From Legionella lansingensis (GTDB lineage Bacteria; Pseudomonadota; Gammaproteobacteria; Legionellales; Legionellaceae): a DNA stretch of 64,000 nt. Shown here piece after piece: positions 9,601 through 19,710 of this stretch. A program made the translations under genes and the position numbers. The stretch covers positions 930,501-994,500 of the forward strand of contig NZ_LT906451.1 of assembly GCF_900187355.1 (NCBI RefSeq), read 5' to 3'. Position 1 is the stretch's first letter. Every line of letters starts with the position of its first letter. The notes under the pieces are model-generated. The model saw only the letters and a list, made by a program, of their open reading frames with translations. It was not told where the DNA came from and ran no database searches.

Positions 9601-12600
9601 GTTCACCCTTTGCCGATCAGTTTGCGGTGTTAGGTAATGGTTTGGTGACCTTAACGGCCAGTGCCTTGACGACGGATGGTGATGGCGATACGGCCACAGA
9701 CAGTGAAACCATTGATTTAGGTGGCAATGTTCGCTTTGCCGATGATGGTCCGAGTGTGGTGGTCAATGCAAATGCCGAAGCAGGCGTATTATTGACGACG
9801 CAAGATGCGGATACGATTGGGGCTGCGACGGATACCGCGACAACGACGGCTAATTTTAGCGGTGTGTTTAGCAACACCCCGACTTATGGTGCAGACGGTG
9901 CGGGCAGCACGGTGATGAGTTATTCACTGGCGTTGGCAGGCGCCCCGGGAACGGATTCTGGTTTAGACAGCGATGGCCTATCCATTTATCTTTACGACAT
10001 CGCTGGCGTGATTGTTGGTTCAACGGCTGCGGCATTAGCAGGGGTTGATGCCTCCAATACGATTTTTGACTTAAGTGTCGATGCCTCAGGGGTCGTGACG
10101 CTCAATCAATATGAAGAAATTGACCATCCAATAGCTAACGATCCAAATCCTACGGGTTCACCCTTTGCCGATCAGTTTGCGGTGTTAAGTAATGGTTTGG
10201 TGACCTTAACGGCCAGTGCCTTGACGACGGATGGTGATGGCGATACGGCCACAGACAGTGAAACCATTGATTTAGGCGGCAATGTTCGCTTTGCCGATGA
10301 TGGTCCGAGTGTGGTGGTCAATGCAAATGCCGAAGCAGGCGTATTATTGACGACGCAAGATGCGGATACGATTGGGGCTGCGACGGATACCGCGACAACG
10401 ACGGCTAATTTTAGCGGTGTGTTTAGCAACACCCCGACTTATGGTGCAGACGGTGCGGGCAGCACGGTGATGAGTTATTCACTGGCGTTGGCAGGCGCCC
10501 CGGGAACGGATTCTGGTTTAGACAGCGATGGCCTATCCATTTATCTTTACGATATCGCTGGCGTGATTGTTGGTTCAACGGCTGCGGCATTAGCAGGGGT
10601 TGATGCCTCCAATACGATTTTTGACTTAAGTGTCGATGCCTCAGGGGTCGTGACGCTCAATCAATATGAAGAAATTGACCATCCAATTGCTAACGATCCA
10701 AGTCCTACGGGTTCACCCTTTGCCGATCAGTTTGCGGTGTTAAGTAATGGTTTGGTGACCTTAACGGCCAGTGCCTTGACGACGGATGGTGATGGCGATA
10801 CGGCCACAGACAGTGAAACCATTGATTTAGGTGGCAATGTTCGCTTTGCCGATGATGGTCCGAGTGTGGTGGTCAATGCAAATGCCGAAGCAGGCGTATT
10901 ATTGACGACGCAAGATGCGGATACGATTGGGGCTGCGACGGATACCGCGACAACGACGGCTAATTTTAGCGGTGTGTTTAGCAACACCCCGACTTATGGT
11001 GCAGACGGTGCGGGCAGCACGGTGATGAGTTATTCACTGGCGTTGGCAGGCGCCCCGGGAACGGATTCTGGTTTAGACAGCGATGGCCTATCCATTTATC
11101 TTTACGACATCGCTGGCGTGATTGTTGGTTCAACGGCTGCGGCATTAGCAGGGGTTGATGCCTCCAATACGATTTTTGACTTAAGTGTCGATGCCTCAGG
11201 GGTCGTGACGCTCAATCAATATGAAGAAATTGACCATCCAATTGCTAACGATCCAAGTCCTACGGGTTCACCCTTTGCCGATCAGTTTGCGGTTTTAGGT
11301 AATGGTTTGGTGACCTTAACGGCCAGTGCCTTGACGACGGATGGTGATGGCGATACGGCCACAGACAGTGAAACCATTGATTTAGGCGGCAATGTTCGCT
11401 TTGCCGATGATGGTCCGAGTGTGGTGGTCAATGCAAATGCCGAAGCAGGCGTATTATTGACGACGCAAGATGCGGATACGATTGGGGCTGCGACGGATAC
11501 CGCGACAACGACGGCTAATTTTAGCGGTGTGTTTAGCAACACCCCGACTTATGGTGCAGACGGTGCGGGCAGCACGGTGATGAGTTATTCACTGGCGTTG
11601 GCAGGCGCCCCGGGAACGGATTCTGGTTTAGACAGCGATGGCCTATCCATTTATCTTTACGACATCGCTGGCGTGATTGTTGGTTCAACGGCTGCGGCAT
11701 TAGCAGGGGTTGATGCCTCCAATACGATTTTTGACTTAAGTGTCGATGCCTCAGGGGTCGTGACGCTCAAGCAATATGAAGAAATTGACCATCCAATTGC
11801 TAACGATCCAAGTCCTACGGGTTCACCCTTTGCCGATCAGTTTGCGGTGTTAAGTAATGGTTTGGTGACCTTAACGGCCAGTGCCTTGACGACGGATGGT
11901 GATGGCGATACGGCCACAGACAGTGAAACCATTGATTTAGGCGGCAATGTTCGCTTTGCCGATGATGGTCCGAGTGTGGTGGTCAATGCAAATGCCGAAG
12001 CAGGCGTATTATTGACGACGCAAGATGCGGATACGATTGGGGCTGCGACGGATACCGCGACAACGACGGCTAATTTTAGCGGTGTGTTTAGCAACACCCC
12101 GACTTATGGTGCAGACGGTGCGGGCAGCACGGTGATGAGTTATTCACTGGCGTTGGCAGGCGCCCCGGGAACGGATTCTGGTTTAGACAGCGATGGCCTA
12201 TCCATTTATCTTTACGACATCGCTGGTGTGATTGTTGGCTCAACGGCTGCGGCATTAGCAGGGGTTGATGCCTCCAATACGATTTTTGACTTAAGTGTCA
12301 ATGCCTCAGGGGTCGTGACGCTCAATCAATATGAAGAAATTGACCATCCAATTGCTAACGATCCAAGTCCTACGGGTTCACCCTTTGCCGATCAGTTTGC
12401 GGTTTTAGGTAATGGTTTGGTGACCTTAACGGCCAGTGCCTTGACGACGGATGGTGATGGCGATACGGCCACAGACAGTGAAACCATTGATTTAGGCGGC
12501 AATGTTCGCTTTGCCGATGATGGTCCGAGTGTGGTGGTCAATGCAAATGCCGAAGCAGGCGTATTATTGACGACGCAAGATGCGGATACGATTGGGGCTG

Positions 12601-15600
12601 CGACGGATACCGCGACAACGACGGCTAATTTTAGCGGTGTGTTTAGCAACACCCCGACTTATGGTGCAGACGGTGCGGGCAGCACGGTGATGAGTTATTC
12701 ACTGGCGTTGGCAGGCGCCCCGGGAACGGATTCTGGTTTAGACAGCGATGGCCTATCCATTTATCTTTACGATATCGCTGGCGTGATTGTTGGTTCAACG
12801 GCTGCGGCATTAGCAGGGGTTGATGCCTCCAATACGATTTTTGACTTAAGTGTCGATGCCTCAGGGGTCGTGACGCTCAATCAATATGAAGAAATTGACC
12901 ATCCAATTGCTAACGATCCAAGTCCTACGGGTTCACCCTTTGCCGATCAGTTTGCGGTGTTAAGTAATGGTTTGGTGACCTTAACGGCCAGTGCCTTGAC
13001 GACGGATGGTGATGGCGATACGGCCACAGACAGTGAAACCATTGATTTAGGTGGCAATGTTCGCTTTGCCGATGATGGTCCGAGTGTGGTGGTCAATGCA
13101 AATGCCGAAGCAGGCGTATTATTGACGACGCAAGATGCGGATACGATTGGGGCTGCGACGGATACCGCGACAACGACGGCTAATTTTAGCGGTGTGTTTA
13201 GCAACACCCCGACTTATGGTGCAGACGGTGCGGGCAGCACGGTGATGAGTTATTCACTGGCGTTGGCAGGCGCCCCGGGAACGGATTCTGGTTTAGACAG
13301 CGATGGCCTATCCATTTATCTTTACGACATCGCTGGCGTGATTGTTGGTTCAACGGCTGCGGCATTAGCAGGGGTTGATGCCTCCAATACGATTTTTGAC
13401 TTAAGTGTCGATGCCTCAGGGGTCGTGACGCTCAATCAATATGAAGAAATTGACCATCCAATTGCTAACGATCCAAGTCCTACGGGTTCACCCTTTGCCG
13501 ATCAGTTTGCGGTTTTAGGTAATGGTTTGGTGACCTTAACGGCCAGTGCCTTGACGACGGATGGTGATGGCGATACGGCCACAGACAGTGAAACCATTGA
13601 TTTAGGCGGCAATGTTCGCTTTGCCGATGATGGTCCGAGTGTGGTGGTCAATGCAAATGCCGAAGCAGGCGTATTATTGACGACGCAAGATGCGGATACG
13701 ATTGGGGCTGCGACGGATACCGCGACAACGACGGCTAATTTTAGCGGTGTGTTTAGCAACACCCCGACTTATGGTGCAGACGGTGCGGGCAGCACGGTGA
13801 TGAGTTATTCACTGGCGTTGGCAGGCGCCCCGGGAACGGATTCTGGTTTAGACAGCGATGGCCTATCCATTTATCTTTACGACATCGCTGGCGTGATTGT
13901 TGGTTCAACGGCTGCGGCATTAGCAGGGGTTGATGCCTCCAATACGATTTTTGACTTAAGTGTCGATGCCTCAGGGGTCGTGACGCTCAAGCAATATGAA
14001 GAAATTGACCATCCAATTGCTAACGATCCAAGTCCTACGGGTTCACCCTTTGCCGATCAGTTTGCGGTGTTAAGTAATGGTTTGGTGACCTTAACGGCCA
14101 GTGCCTTGACGACGGATGGTGATGGCGATACGGCCACAGACAGTGAAACCATTGATTTAGGCGGCAATGTTCGCTTTGCCGATGATGGTCCGAGTGTGGT
14201 GGTCAATGCAAATGCCGAAGCAGGCGTATTATTGACGACGCAAGATGCGGATACGATTGGGGCTGCGACGGATACCGCGACAACGACGGCTAATTTTAGC
14301 GGTGTGTTTAGCAACACCCCGACTTATGGTGCAGACGGTGCGGGCAGCACGGTGATGAGTTATTCACTGGCGTTGGCAGGCGCCCCGGGAACGGATTCTG
14401 GTTTAGACAGCGATGGCCTATCCATTTATCTTTACGACATCGCTGGCGTGATTGTTGGTTCAACGGCTGCGGCATTAGCAGGGGTTGATGCCTCCAATAC
14501 GATTTTTGACTTAAGTGTCGATGCCTCAGGGGTCGTGACGCTCAATCAATATGAAGAAATTGACCATCCAATAGCTAACGATCCAAGTCCTACGGGTTCA
14601 CCCTTTGCCGATCAGTTTGCGGTGTTAAGTAATGGTTTGGTGACCTTAACGGCCAGTGCCTTGACGACGGATGGTGATGGCGATACGGCCACAGACAGTG
14701 AAACCATTGATTTAGGCGGCAATGTTCGCTTTGCCGATGATGGTCCGAGTGTGGTGGTCAATGCAAATGCCGAAGCAGGCGTATTATTGACGACGCAAGA
14801 TGCGGATACGATTGGGGCTGCGACGGATACCGCGACAACGACGGCTAATTTTAGCGGTGTGTTTAGCAACACCCCGACTTATGGTGCAGACGGTGCGGGC
14901 AGCACGGTGATGAGTTATTCACTGGCGTTGGCAGGCGCCCCGGGAACGGATTCTGGTTTAGACAGCGATGGCCTATCCATTTATCTTTACGATATCGCTG
15001 GCGTGATTGTTGGTTCAACGGCTGCGGCATTAGCAGGGGTTGATGCCTCCAATACGATTTTTGACTTAAGTGTCGATGCCTCAGGGGTCGTGACGCTCAA
15101 TCAATATGAAGAAATTGACCATCCAATTGCTAACGATCCAAGTCCTACGGGTTCACCCTTTGCCGATCAGTTTGCGGTGTTAAGTAATGGTTTGGTGACC
15201 TTAACGGCCAGTGCCTTGACGACGGATGGTGATGGCGATACGGCCACAGACAGTGAAACCATTGATTTAGGTGGCAATGTTCGCTTTGCCGATGATGGTC
15301 CGAGTGTGGTGGTCAATGCAAATGCCGAAGCAGGCGTATTATTGACGACGCAAGATGCGGATACGATTGGGGCTGCGACGGATACCGCGACAACGACGGC
15401 TAATTTTAGCGGTGTGTTTAGCAACACCCCGACTTATGGTGCAGACGGTGCGGGCAGCACGGTGATGAGTTATTCACTGGCGTTGGCAGGCGCCCCGGGA
15501 ACGGATTCTGGTTTAGACAGCGATGGCCTATCCATTTATCTTTACGACATCGCTGGCGTGATTGTTGGTTCAACGGCTGCGGCATTAGCAGGGGTTGATG

Positions 15601-18600
15601 CCTCCAATACGATTTTTGACTTAAGTGTCGATGCCTCAGGGGTCGTGACGCTCAATCAATATGAAGAAATTGACCATCCAATTGCTAACGATCCAAGTCC
15701 TACGGGTTCACCCTTTGCCGATCAGTTTGCGGTTTTAGGTAATGGTTTGGTGACCTTAACGGCCAGTGCCTTGACGACGGATGGTGATGGCGATACGGCC
15801 ACAGACAGTGAAACCATTGATTTAGGCGGCAATGTTCGCTTTGCCGATGATGGTCCGAGTGTGGTGGTCAATGCAAATGCCGAAGCAGGCGTATTATTGA
15901 CGACGCAAGATGCGGATACGATTGGGGCTGCGACGGATACCGCGACAACGACGGCTAATTTTAGCGGTGTGTTTAGCAACACCCCGACTTATGGTGCAGA
16001 CGGTGCGGGCAGCACGGTGATGAGTTATTCACTGGCGTTGGCAGGCGCCCCGGGAACGGATTCTGGTTTAGACAGCGATGGCCTATCCATTTATCTTTAC
16101 GACATCGCTGGCGTGATTGTTGGTTCAACGGCTGCGGCATTAGCAGGGGTTGATGCCTCCAATACGATTTTTGACTTAAGTGTCGATGCCTCAGGGGTCG
16201 TGACGCTCAAGCAATATGAAGAAATTGACCATCCAATTGCTAACGATCCAAGTCCTACGGGTTCACCCTTTGCCGATCAGTTTGCGGTTTTAGGTAATGG
16301 TTTGGTGACCTTAACGGCCAGTGCCTTGACGACGGATGGTGATGGCGATACGGCCACAGACAGTGAAACCATTGATTTGGGTGGCAATGTTCGCTTTGCA
16401 GATGATGGTCCACATGCAGGTACACAAAGCCTAACAGCAGATGAAGATAACTTAGCCAAGGGTAATAATAATATAGTTACCGGGGATGATGCTCAAAGCA
16501 ATTTAACTGGCACATTGGTTCATAATTTTGGTGCTGATGGTGCTGGAAAAATCGATTTTGTAGCAATGAATGGATTAACAGCTACGTTAGGTGCTGAATC
16601 AATTAAATACTCCTGGAATGCTAGCGACAATACCTTGACTGCTTATCGGGCGAATGGGGTTTTAGGTACAGATGATGTGTTTAAGATCACTGTCAACCCA
16701 GTAAATGGTCAATATACTTTCACTTTACTTGCCGCTGTTAATCATCATGAAATTGCAGATAACAATGAAACAACGAATGCTAGTGTAAACCTAAATTATA
16801 CGGTGACTGATGGTGATGGGGATACGTCAATCGGTTCTCTGACAGTAGTCATTGATGACGATGTCCCTACAATCATTGATCCAGAAGGAGCTTCTCTTGG
16901 AAATGTTGCTGGTTCAACCACGACGTTTTCCTTAGATACTGATGGTAACATTGATAATAATGTGGGCGCTGATCAGCTAGGTAGTATAAGTTTTTCAAGT
17001 ATCGTAGATGGACAACAGGCAACTGGAGTTATAGATGGTGATGTAGTTAACTTAAGCGCTAACGGATTTCCGATTCATTTGTATTTAGTCGATCATGATT
17101 CTAATGTTGCAACCCCTGATACGCTACAAGGCTGGATAAAAGGTGCCCCTGGCGATGTGGGTGCAATAGAGGTATTTAGAATTACTTTACAGCCCGATGG
17201 TAATTACAATTTAAATAATGACACGTATAAAGTTGAGATTTTTGTTCCAATTGGGACTAGCACAACAACCACGATAACCAATACTAGTTTTGCAACAGCC
17301 GGAAATAAAGCATTCAACTTTATTGATGTAAGTGGCACCACCGAAGATTTATTATTCTCAGGTTACGTGCGTGCAACAAATGGTTCCCTTACTCAGGGTA
17401 CGGTTAATACGAATAGCACTGCTGTTGGCGTTAATAATCAGAGCATGAATGACGGAGATAATCTACGTATCGATTTTGTCAATTCACCTTCAGTGACAAA
17501 CTCTGCAAGTAACTCCTATAACTATACGGATCACTTTGATATCAATAACTTTAACTTTAAGATTGTTCAGGTTAACGGTAATCCACCACCAGGCTCCATA
17601 GAGATATGGGTTCGTACTTATGATGCAAATGATGATGACCCCAGTGGTACGAGTACCAGTGTGCACAATGCGCAATTGGCAGATGATCCTCAAACAACGA
17701 TCTCAACGATAAAAGTAAATGGCGTTAGCTTGGATCTGGATGATCTGCAATCAGATGGTTCTGGTGGTTATCTGATCAGAGGTTTGAGCTTAAATGATAT
17801 TATCACTGTAGGGACAGATGAAGGTTATAACCGCATCGAAATAGAGAATGCGCGTTCGGGCGCTCATGGCATTAATGATTCAACGTTAAATGGAGAAGCT
17901 TTTGACATTGGCCTTTTCTCCTATGAGACAATTGTTACGAATGTCCCTAATGTAAATATGAATTTTGAAGTTGCCTTGCAAGATGCTGACGGTGATACAA
18001 GCCTGGCTAATTTAACAGTCAATTTGGCTGAGCCAGTATTTAAAGTTGGCACAAATACCAGTGATAGTACGTCCAGTCCTGCAACTTATGAGGTTGGATC
18101 TGGAACAGGTACAATAACTGGAAATGGTGGCAATGATGTTCTTGTCGGTGATGTAGGCGGTATTGATGCCACCCTGAAAAGTATTAATCTCCTTTTAATC
18201 TTGGATACCTCAGGTAGCATGAGCAATCAAATACCTTTTGGAGGATCAACCATTTCTCGTATGCAAGCGCTAAAAAATGCGGTTAGTAATCTCTTAAATG
18301 AACTCGCAGAGAGCCAAACGTTAAATGTTCGTGTTCATATTGTCCAGTTTAATACCAATGCCGCTGCAGTTGGTACGTTTAATTTAGTTGTCAATGGGGC
18401 AATGGTAGATACCGCATTGGAGCAATCTCTAATTGCAATTAATGGTCTAAGCGCTAATGGGGGAACGAATTATGAAGCGGCTTTCCAAAACGCATATAAC
18501 TGGGCTAATGGTGGAGGGCCATTAACTGGAGATCAGAATCTAATTAATCAGACTATCTTTATCTCCGACGGTGCTCCAACCTATTATCTTAACAGTAACG

Positions 18601-19631
18601 GTACAGTAGGCGGTACCGGTAGTACCACGACTGAACGAACTGTGTATGACCCATTAGGTGCCACAGCCCAAGATAACGTTAACGAAGTTGCTTTGTTAGA
18701 ACAAACGTTTGGTCCAATTGAGGCTATTGGTATTAATGTCAGCGAAACGGCGATTGTGTACAATCCATCTGGAACAGCCAATGATTTAACTGCTAAACAG
18801 ATTCTAGATAAAATGGAGGGCAGTAATCCAAGCAGTCTGAGCAATAATATTGACAGTGCTGAGGAACTTAATCAGGTATTATCTGATCTATCACCCTTGA
18901 ACCAATTAAATACGGTCGGTGATGATCGCATCGTTGGTGACTATGGGGATGACATTCTTTATGGTGATGCATTAAATACTGATGAGTTGGCCACGCTGAT
19001 GGGTCTTGACCTCTTTGATTTTCCTGAAGGTTCTGGTTGGTCTGTGTTTGATGAATTGGAAAATAATAGCCAGTACAACTGGACTAGGGAAGATACGCTT
19101 GATTATATCAATAATCACAGTCATGAACTTGCTCAAGAAACATTACTCGCTAATGGTTCTGGTCGAGCAGGTGGTAACGATTACATTGATAGTGGTGCAG
19201 GTAATGACCGAATTTATGGTCAGGAAGGCAATGATGAAATTCTTGCTGGCAGGGGCGCTGACGTTGTGGATCCTGGAACAGGTAATAACATCATTGACTT
19301 CGGGATTGACACAGATAGTGACACTTTGCTTCTTAACCTTGAAACATTTAAAGGTCATAACACCATTAAGCATTTTGATCCGCAACAAGATGTTCTCAAA
19401 TTTGAGAGTGTTTTGGGTGTTGAGACCGTTGATGATCTTGACGAACTCCTGGATCAAAATAATCCTTTCTCAAAGAGCGGCGATGGTCAAGATTTGAATG
19501 TAAATTTTGCTAGTGGCGCCCAACTTACCTTTGAAGGGCTAGGTCCCAGCATACCAGATGTCCAAGGACTCCAGTCCTTGCAGGATATTGTGCAGCAGCC
19601 TATCGTAGTCGTGAACGAGTTAGGTGGGTAA
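6693..19631 (+). CDS. Giant LapA/RtxA-type repeats-in-toxin adhesin
   Basis: A 4312-residue type I-secreted surface protein. Residues 1 to about 135 form a LapA-like retention module with T106-A107-A108-G109, the TAAG sequence at which LapG-type periplasmic proteases cut P. fluorescens LapA. A Ser/Pro/Glu-rich linker (about 168-185) leads to two diverged Ig-like/DUF5801-like domains, then 15 near-identical 185-residue units (residues 460-3234), then further diverged copies. A von Willebrand A domain follows, with a MIDAS-type DTSGS motif (D3838), a GGTN threonine and ISDG. RTX nonapeptides (GGNDYIDSGAGND and similar) and a C-terminal type I secretion tail end the protein. Likely role: c-di-GMP-controlled adhesion to surfaces or host cells, like L. 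pneumophila RtxA. No lapB/C/E/D/G genes are in the window, so export and release machinery must lie elsewhere. Confidence 0.93.
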   Translation: MNKPLPVVDALNGLLIKNHANGQVSIAKNGTQLMAGDQVVLLSGEALLRHVTLGDAALGLERPFKIDGISPLLKNITSQADAENLIEHAIANGIDPVAVLEALEPTAAGEEVLLGEGGNAVRIDPLYGVGSVSAGYETIGPELIFRSAERYIPLFEEEDEIASVTESLATEESPESSSPEPSSPEPLQLSVVDLAYDETDGLALGSAAIQTNAASEDINAITFSASDATWDAASQTLRADDSSWELRFDPNTGQYEFQQLRAWTHPDTTDHDDAMSVRITVTLTRTDGAQATRDFTVRVDDDGPRIVVENVPTPDLSVDETVLANDATGDFRFLFNAQFGTDDAAANNPLTYSLAIKSTGVDSGLVDTATQQKIYLFLENGVVVGHVGSKEGAEAFRISLDNDGKITLDQQRALVHPDATTPDDVVHLAAADLITLEAVATDSDGDSSRAVANIGLAFNFADDGPSVVVNANAEAGVLLTTQDADTIGAATDTATTTANFSGVFSNTPTYGADGAGSTVMSYSLALAGAPGTDSGLDSDGLSIYLYDIAGVIVGSTAAALAGVDASNTIFDLSVDASGVVTLNQYEEIDHPIANDPSPTGSPFADQFAVLSNGLVTLTASALTTDGDGDTATDSETIDLGGNVRFADDGPSVVVNANAEAGVLLTTQDADTIGAATDTATTTANFSGVFSNTPTYGADGAGSTVMSYSLALAGAPGTDSGLDSDGLSIYLYDIAGVIVGSTAAALAGVDASNTIFDLSVNASGVVTLNQYEEIDHPIANDPSPTGSPFADQFAVLGNGLVTLTASALTTDGDGDTATDSETIDLGGNVRFADDGPSVVVNANAEAGVLLTTQDADTIGAATDTATTTANFSGVFSNTPTYGADGAGSTVMSYSLALAGAPGTDSGLDSDGLSIYLYDIAGVIVGSTAAALAGVDASNTIFDLSVDASGVVTLNQYEEIDHPIANDPSPTGSPFADQFAVLGNGLVTLTASALTTDGDGDTATDSETIDLGGNVRFADDGPSVVVNANAEAGVLLTTQDADTIGAATDTATTTANFSGVFSNTPTYGADGAGSTVMSYSLALAGAPGTDSGLDSDGLSIYLYDIAGVIVGSTAAALAGVDASNTIFDLSVDASGVVTLNQYEEIDHPIANDPNPTGSPFADQFAVLSNGLVTLTASALTTDGDGDTATDSETIDLGGNVRFADDGPSVVVNANAEAGVLLTTQDADTIGAATDTATTTANFSGVFSNTPTYGADGAGSTVMSYSLALAGAPGTDSGLDSDGLSIYLYDIAGVIVGSTAAALAGVDASNTIFDLSVDASGVVTLNQYEEIDHPIANDPSPTGSPFADQFAVLSNGLVTLTASALTTDGDGDTATDSETIDLGGNVRFADDGPSVVVNANAEAGVLLTTQDADTIGAATDTATTTANFSGVFSNTPTYGADGAGSTVMSYSLALAGAPGTDSGLDSDGLSIYLYDIAGVIVGSTAAALAGVDASNTIFDLSVDASGVVTLNQYEEIDHPIANDPSPTGSPFADQFAVLGNGLVTLTASALTTDGDGDTATDSETIDLGGNVRFADDGPSVVVNANAEAGVLLTTQDADTIGAATDTATTTANFSGVFSNTPTYGADGAGSTVMSYSLALAGAPGTDSGLDSDGLSIYLYDIAGVIVGSTAAALAGVDASNTIFDLSVDASGVVTLKQYEEIDHPIANDPSPTGSPFADQFAVLSNGLVTLTASALTTDGDGDTATDSETIDLGGNVRFADDGPSVVVNANAEAGVLLTTQDADTIGAATDTATTTANFSGVFSNTPTYGADGAGSTVMSYSLALAGAPGTDSGLDSDGLSIYLYDIAGVIVGSTAAALAGVDASNTIFDLSVNASGVVTLNQYEEIDHPIANDPSPTGSPFADQFAVLGNGLVTLTASALTTDGDGDTATDSETIDLGGNVRFADDGPSVVVNANAEAGVLLTTQDADTIGAATDTATTTANFSGVFSNTPTYGADGAGSTVMSYSLALAGAPGTDSGLDSDGLSIYLYDIAGVIVGSTAAALAGVDASNTIFDLSVDASGVVTLNQYEEIDHPIANDPSPTGSPFADQFAVLSNGLVTLTASALTTDGDGDTATDSETIDLGGNVRFADDGPSVVVNANAEAGVLLTTQDADTIGAATDTATTTANFSGVFSNTPTYGADGAGSTVMSYSLALAGAPGTDSGLDSDGLSIYLYDIAGVIVGSTAAALAGVDASNTIFDLSVDASGVVTLNQYEEIDHPIANDPSPTGSPFADQFAVLGNGLVTLTASALTTDGDGDTATDSETIDLGGNVRFADDGPSVVVNANAEAGVLLTTQDADTIGAATDTATTTANFSGVFSNTPTYGADGAGSTVMSYSLALAGAPGTDSGLDSDGLSIYLYDIAGVIVGSTAAALAGVDASNTIFDLSVDASGVVTLKQYEEIDHPIANDPSPTGSPFADQFAVLSNGLVTLTASALTTDGDGDTATDSETIDLGGNVRFADDGPSVVVNANAEAGVLLTTQDADTIGAATDTATTTANFSGVFSNTPTYGADGAGSTVMSYSLALAGAPGTDSGLDSDGLSIYLYDIAGVIVGSTAAALAGVDASNTIFDLSVDASGVVTLNQYEEIDHPIANDPSPTGSPFADQFAVLSNGLVTLTASALTTDGDGDTATDSETIDLGGNVRFADDGPSVVVNANAEAGVLLTTQDADTIGAATDTATTTANFSGVFSNTPTYGADGAGSTVMSYSLALAGAPGTDSGLDSDGLSIYLYDIAGVIVGSTAAALAGVDASNTIFDLSVDASGVVTLNQYEEIDHPIANDPSPTGSPFADQFAVLSNGLVTLTASALTTDGDGDTATDSETIDLGGNVRFADDGPSVVVNANAEAGVLLTTQDADTIGAATDTATTTANFSGVFSNTPTYGADGAGSTVMSYSLALAGAPGTDSGLDSDGLSIYLYDIAGVIVGSTAAALAGVDASNTIFDLSVDASGVVTLNQYEEIDHPIANDPSPTGSPFADQFAVLGNGLVTLTASALTTDGDGDTATDSETIDLGGNVRFADDGPSVVVNANAEAGVLLTTQDADTIGAATDTATTTANFSGVFSNTPTYGADGAGSTVMSYSLALAGAPGTDSGLDSDGLSIYLYDIAGVIVGSTAAALAGVDASNTIFDLSVDASGVVTLKQYEEIDHPIANDPSPTGSPFADQFAVLGNGLVTLTASALTTDGDGDTATDSETIDLGGNVRFADDGPHAGTQSLTADEDNLAKGNNNIVTGDDAQSNLTGTLVHNFGADGAGKIDFVAMNGLTATLGAESIKYSWNASDNTLTAYRANGVLGTDDVFKITVNPVNGQYTFTLLAAVNHHEIADNNETTNASVNLNYTVTDGDGDTSIGSLTVVIDDDVPTIIDPEGASLGNVAGSTTTFSLDTDGNIDNNVGADQLGSISFSSIVDGQQATGVIDGDVVNLSANGFPIHLYLVDHDSNVATPDTLQGWIKGAPGDVGAIEVFRITLQPDGNYNLNNDTYKVEIFVPIGTSTTTTITNTSFATAGNKAFNFIDVSGTTEDLLFSGYVRATNGSLTQGTVNTNSTAVGVNNQSMNDGDNLRIDFVNSPSVTNSASNSYNYTDHFDINNFNFKIVQVNGNPPPGSIEIWVRTYDANDDDPSGTSTSVHNAQLADDPQTTISTIKVNGVSLDLDDLQSDGSGGYLIRGLSLNDIITVGTDEGYNRIEIENARSGAHGINDSTLNGEAFDIGLFSYETIVTNVPNVNMNFEVALQDADGDTSLANLTVNLAEPVFKVGTNTSDSTSSPATYEVGSGTGTITGNGGNDVLVGDVGGIDATLKSINLLLILDTSGSMSNQIPFGGSTISRMQALKNAVSNLLNELAESQTLNVRVHIVQFNTNAAAVGTFNLVVNGAMVDTALEQSLIAINGLSANGGTNYEAAFQNAYNWANGGGPLTGDQNLINQTIFISDGAPTYYLNSNGTVGGTGSTTTERTVYDPLGATAQDNVNEVALLEQTFGPIEAIGINVSETAIVYNPSGTANDLTAKQILDKMEGSNPSSLSNNIDSAEELNQVLSDLSPLNQLNTVGDDRIVGDYGDDILYGDALNTDELATLMGLDLFDFPEGSGWSVFDELENNSQYNWTREDTLDYINNHSHELAQETLLANGSGRAGGNDYIDSGAGNDRIYGQEGNDEILAGRGADVVDPGTGNNIIDFGIDTDSDTLLLNLETFKGHNTIKHFDPQQDVLKFESVLGVETVDDLDELLDQNNPFSKSGDGQDLNVNFASGAQLTFEGLGPSIPDVQGLQSLQDIVQQPIVVVNELGG
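8070..16394 (+). repeat. 15 tandem 555-bp units inside the adhesin
   Basis: Each unit encodes 185 residues beginning FADDGPSVVVNANAEAG and ending TIDLGGNVR. The array spans exactly 15 x 555 bp with no indel. Units differ at only a handful of sites (SVDASG/SVNASG, TLNQ/TLKQ, DPSP/DPNP, LSNG/LGNG and silent changes). From unit 4 onward several variants recur every four units (2220 bp): TLKQ at units 7, 11 and 15; a silent GAT near 10551, 12771 and 14991. This indicates duplication of a four-unit block and recent homogenisation. Collapse or expansion in short-read assemblies is a risk. Confidence 0.97.
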
Positions 19632-19710
19632 GAGATAGAATAAAAGCTGGAAGACGAAGAATTTCTAGCTTAACTAATGGAGTGTTCAACCTCATACTTG
19701 CCCCTCATTT

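Noticed and set aside
8070..16394. CRISPR array
   Set aside because: The repeats are 555 bp, directly adjoining, without unique spacers, and lie wholly in an open coding frame.
7970..16459. Regularly spaced 86-codon antisense reading frames across the adhesin array
   Set aside because: They repeat every 555 bp because the coding repeat does. They have no ribosome-binding sites or independent composition and are shadows of the plus-strand adhesin.
19006..19497. 163-codon plus-strand frame inside the adhesin 3' region
   Set aside because: It overlaps the RTX-coding frame completely, lacks a ribosome-binding site and has no protein-like features.
19632..19710. Intrinsic terminator between the adhesin and glsA
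   Set aside because: An AAGCTGGAA/TTCTAGCTT stem can form, but the loop is long, the stem AT-rich and no T-run follows, so I did not list it.
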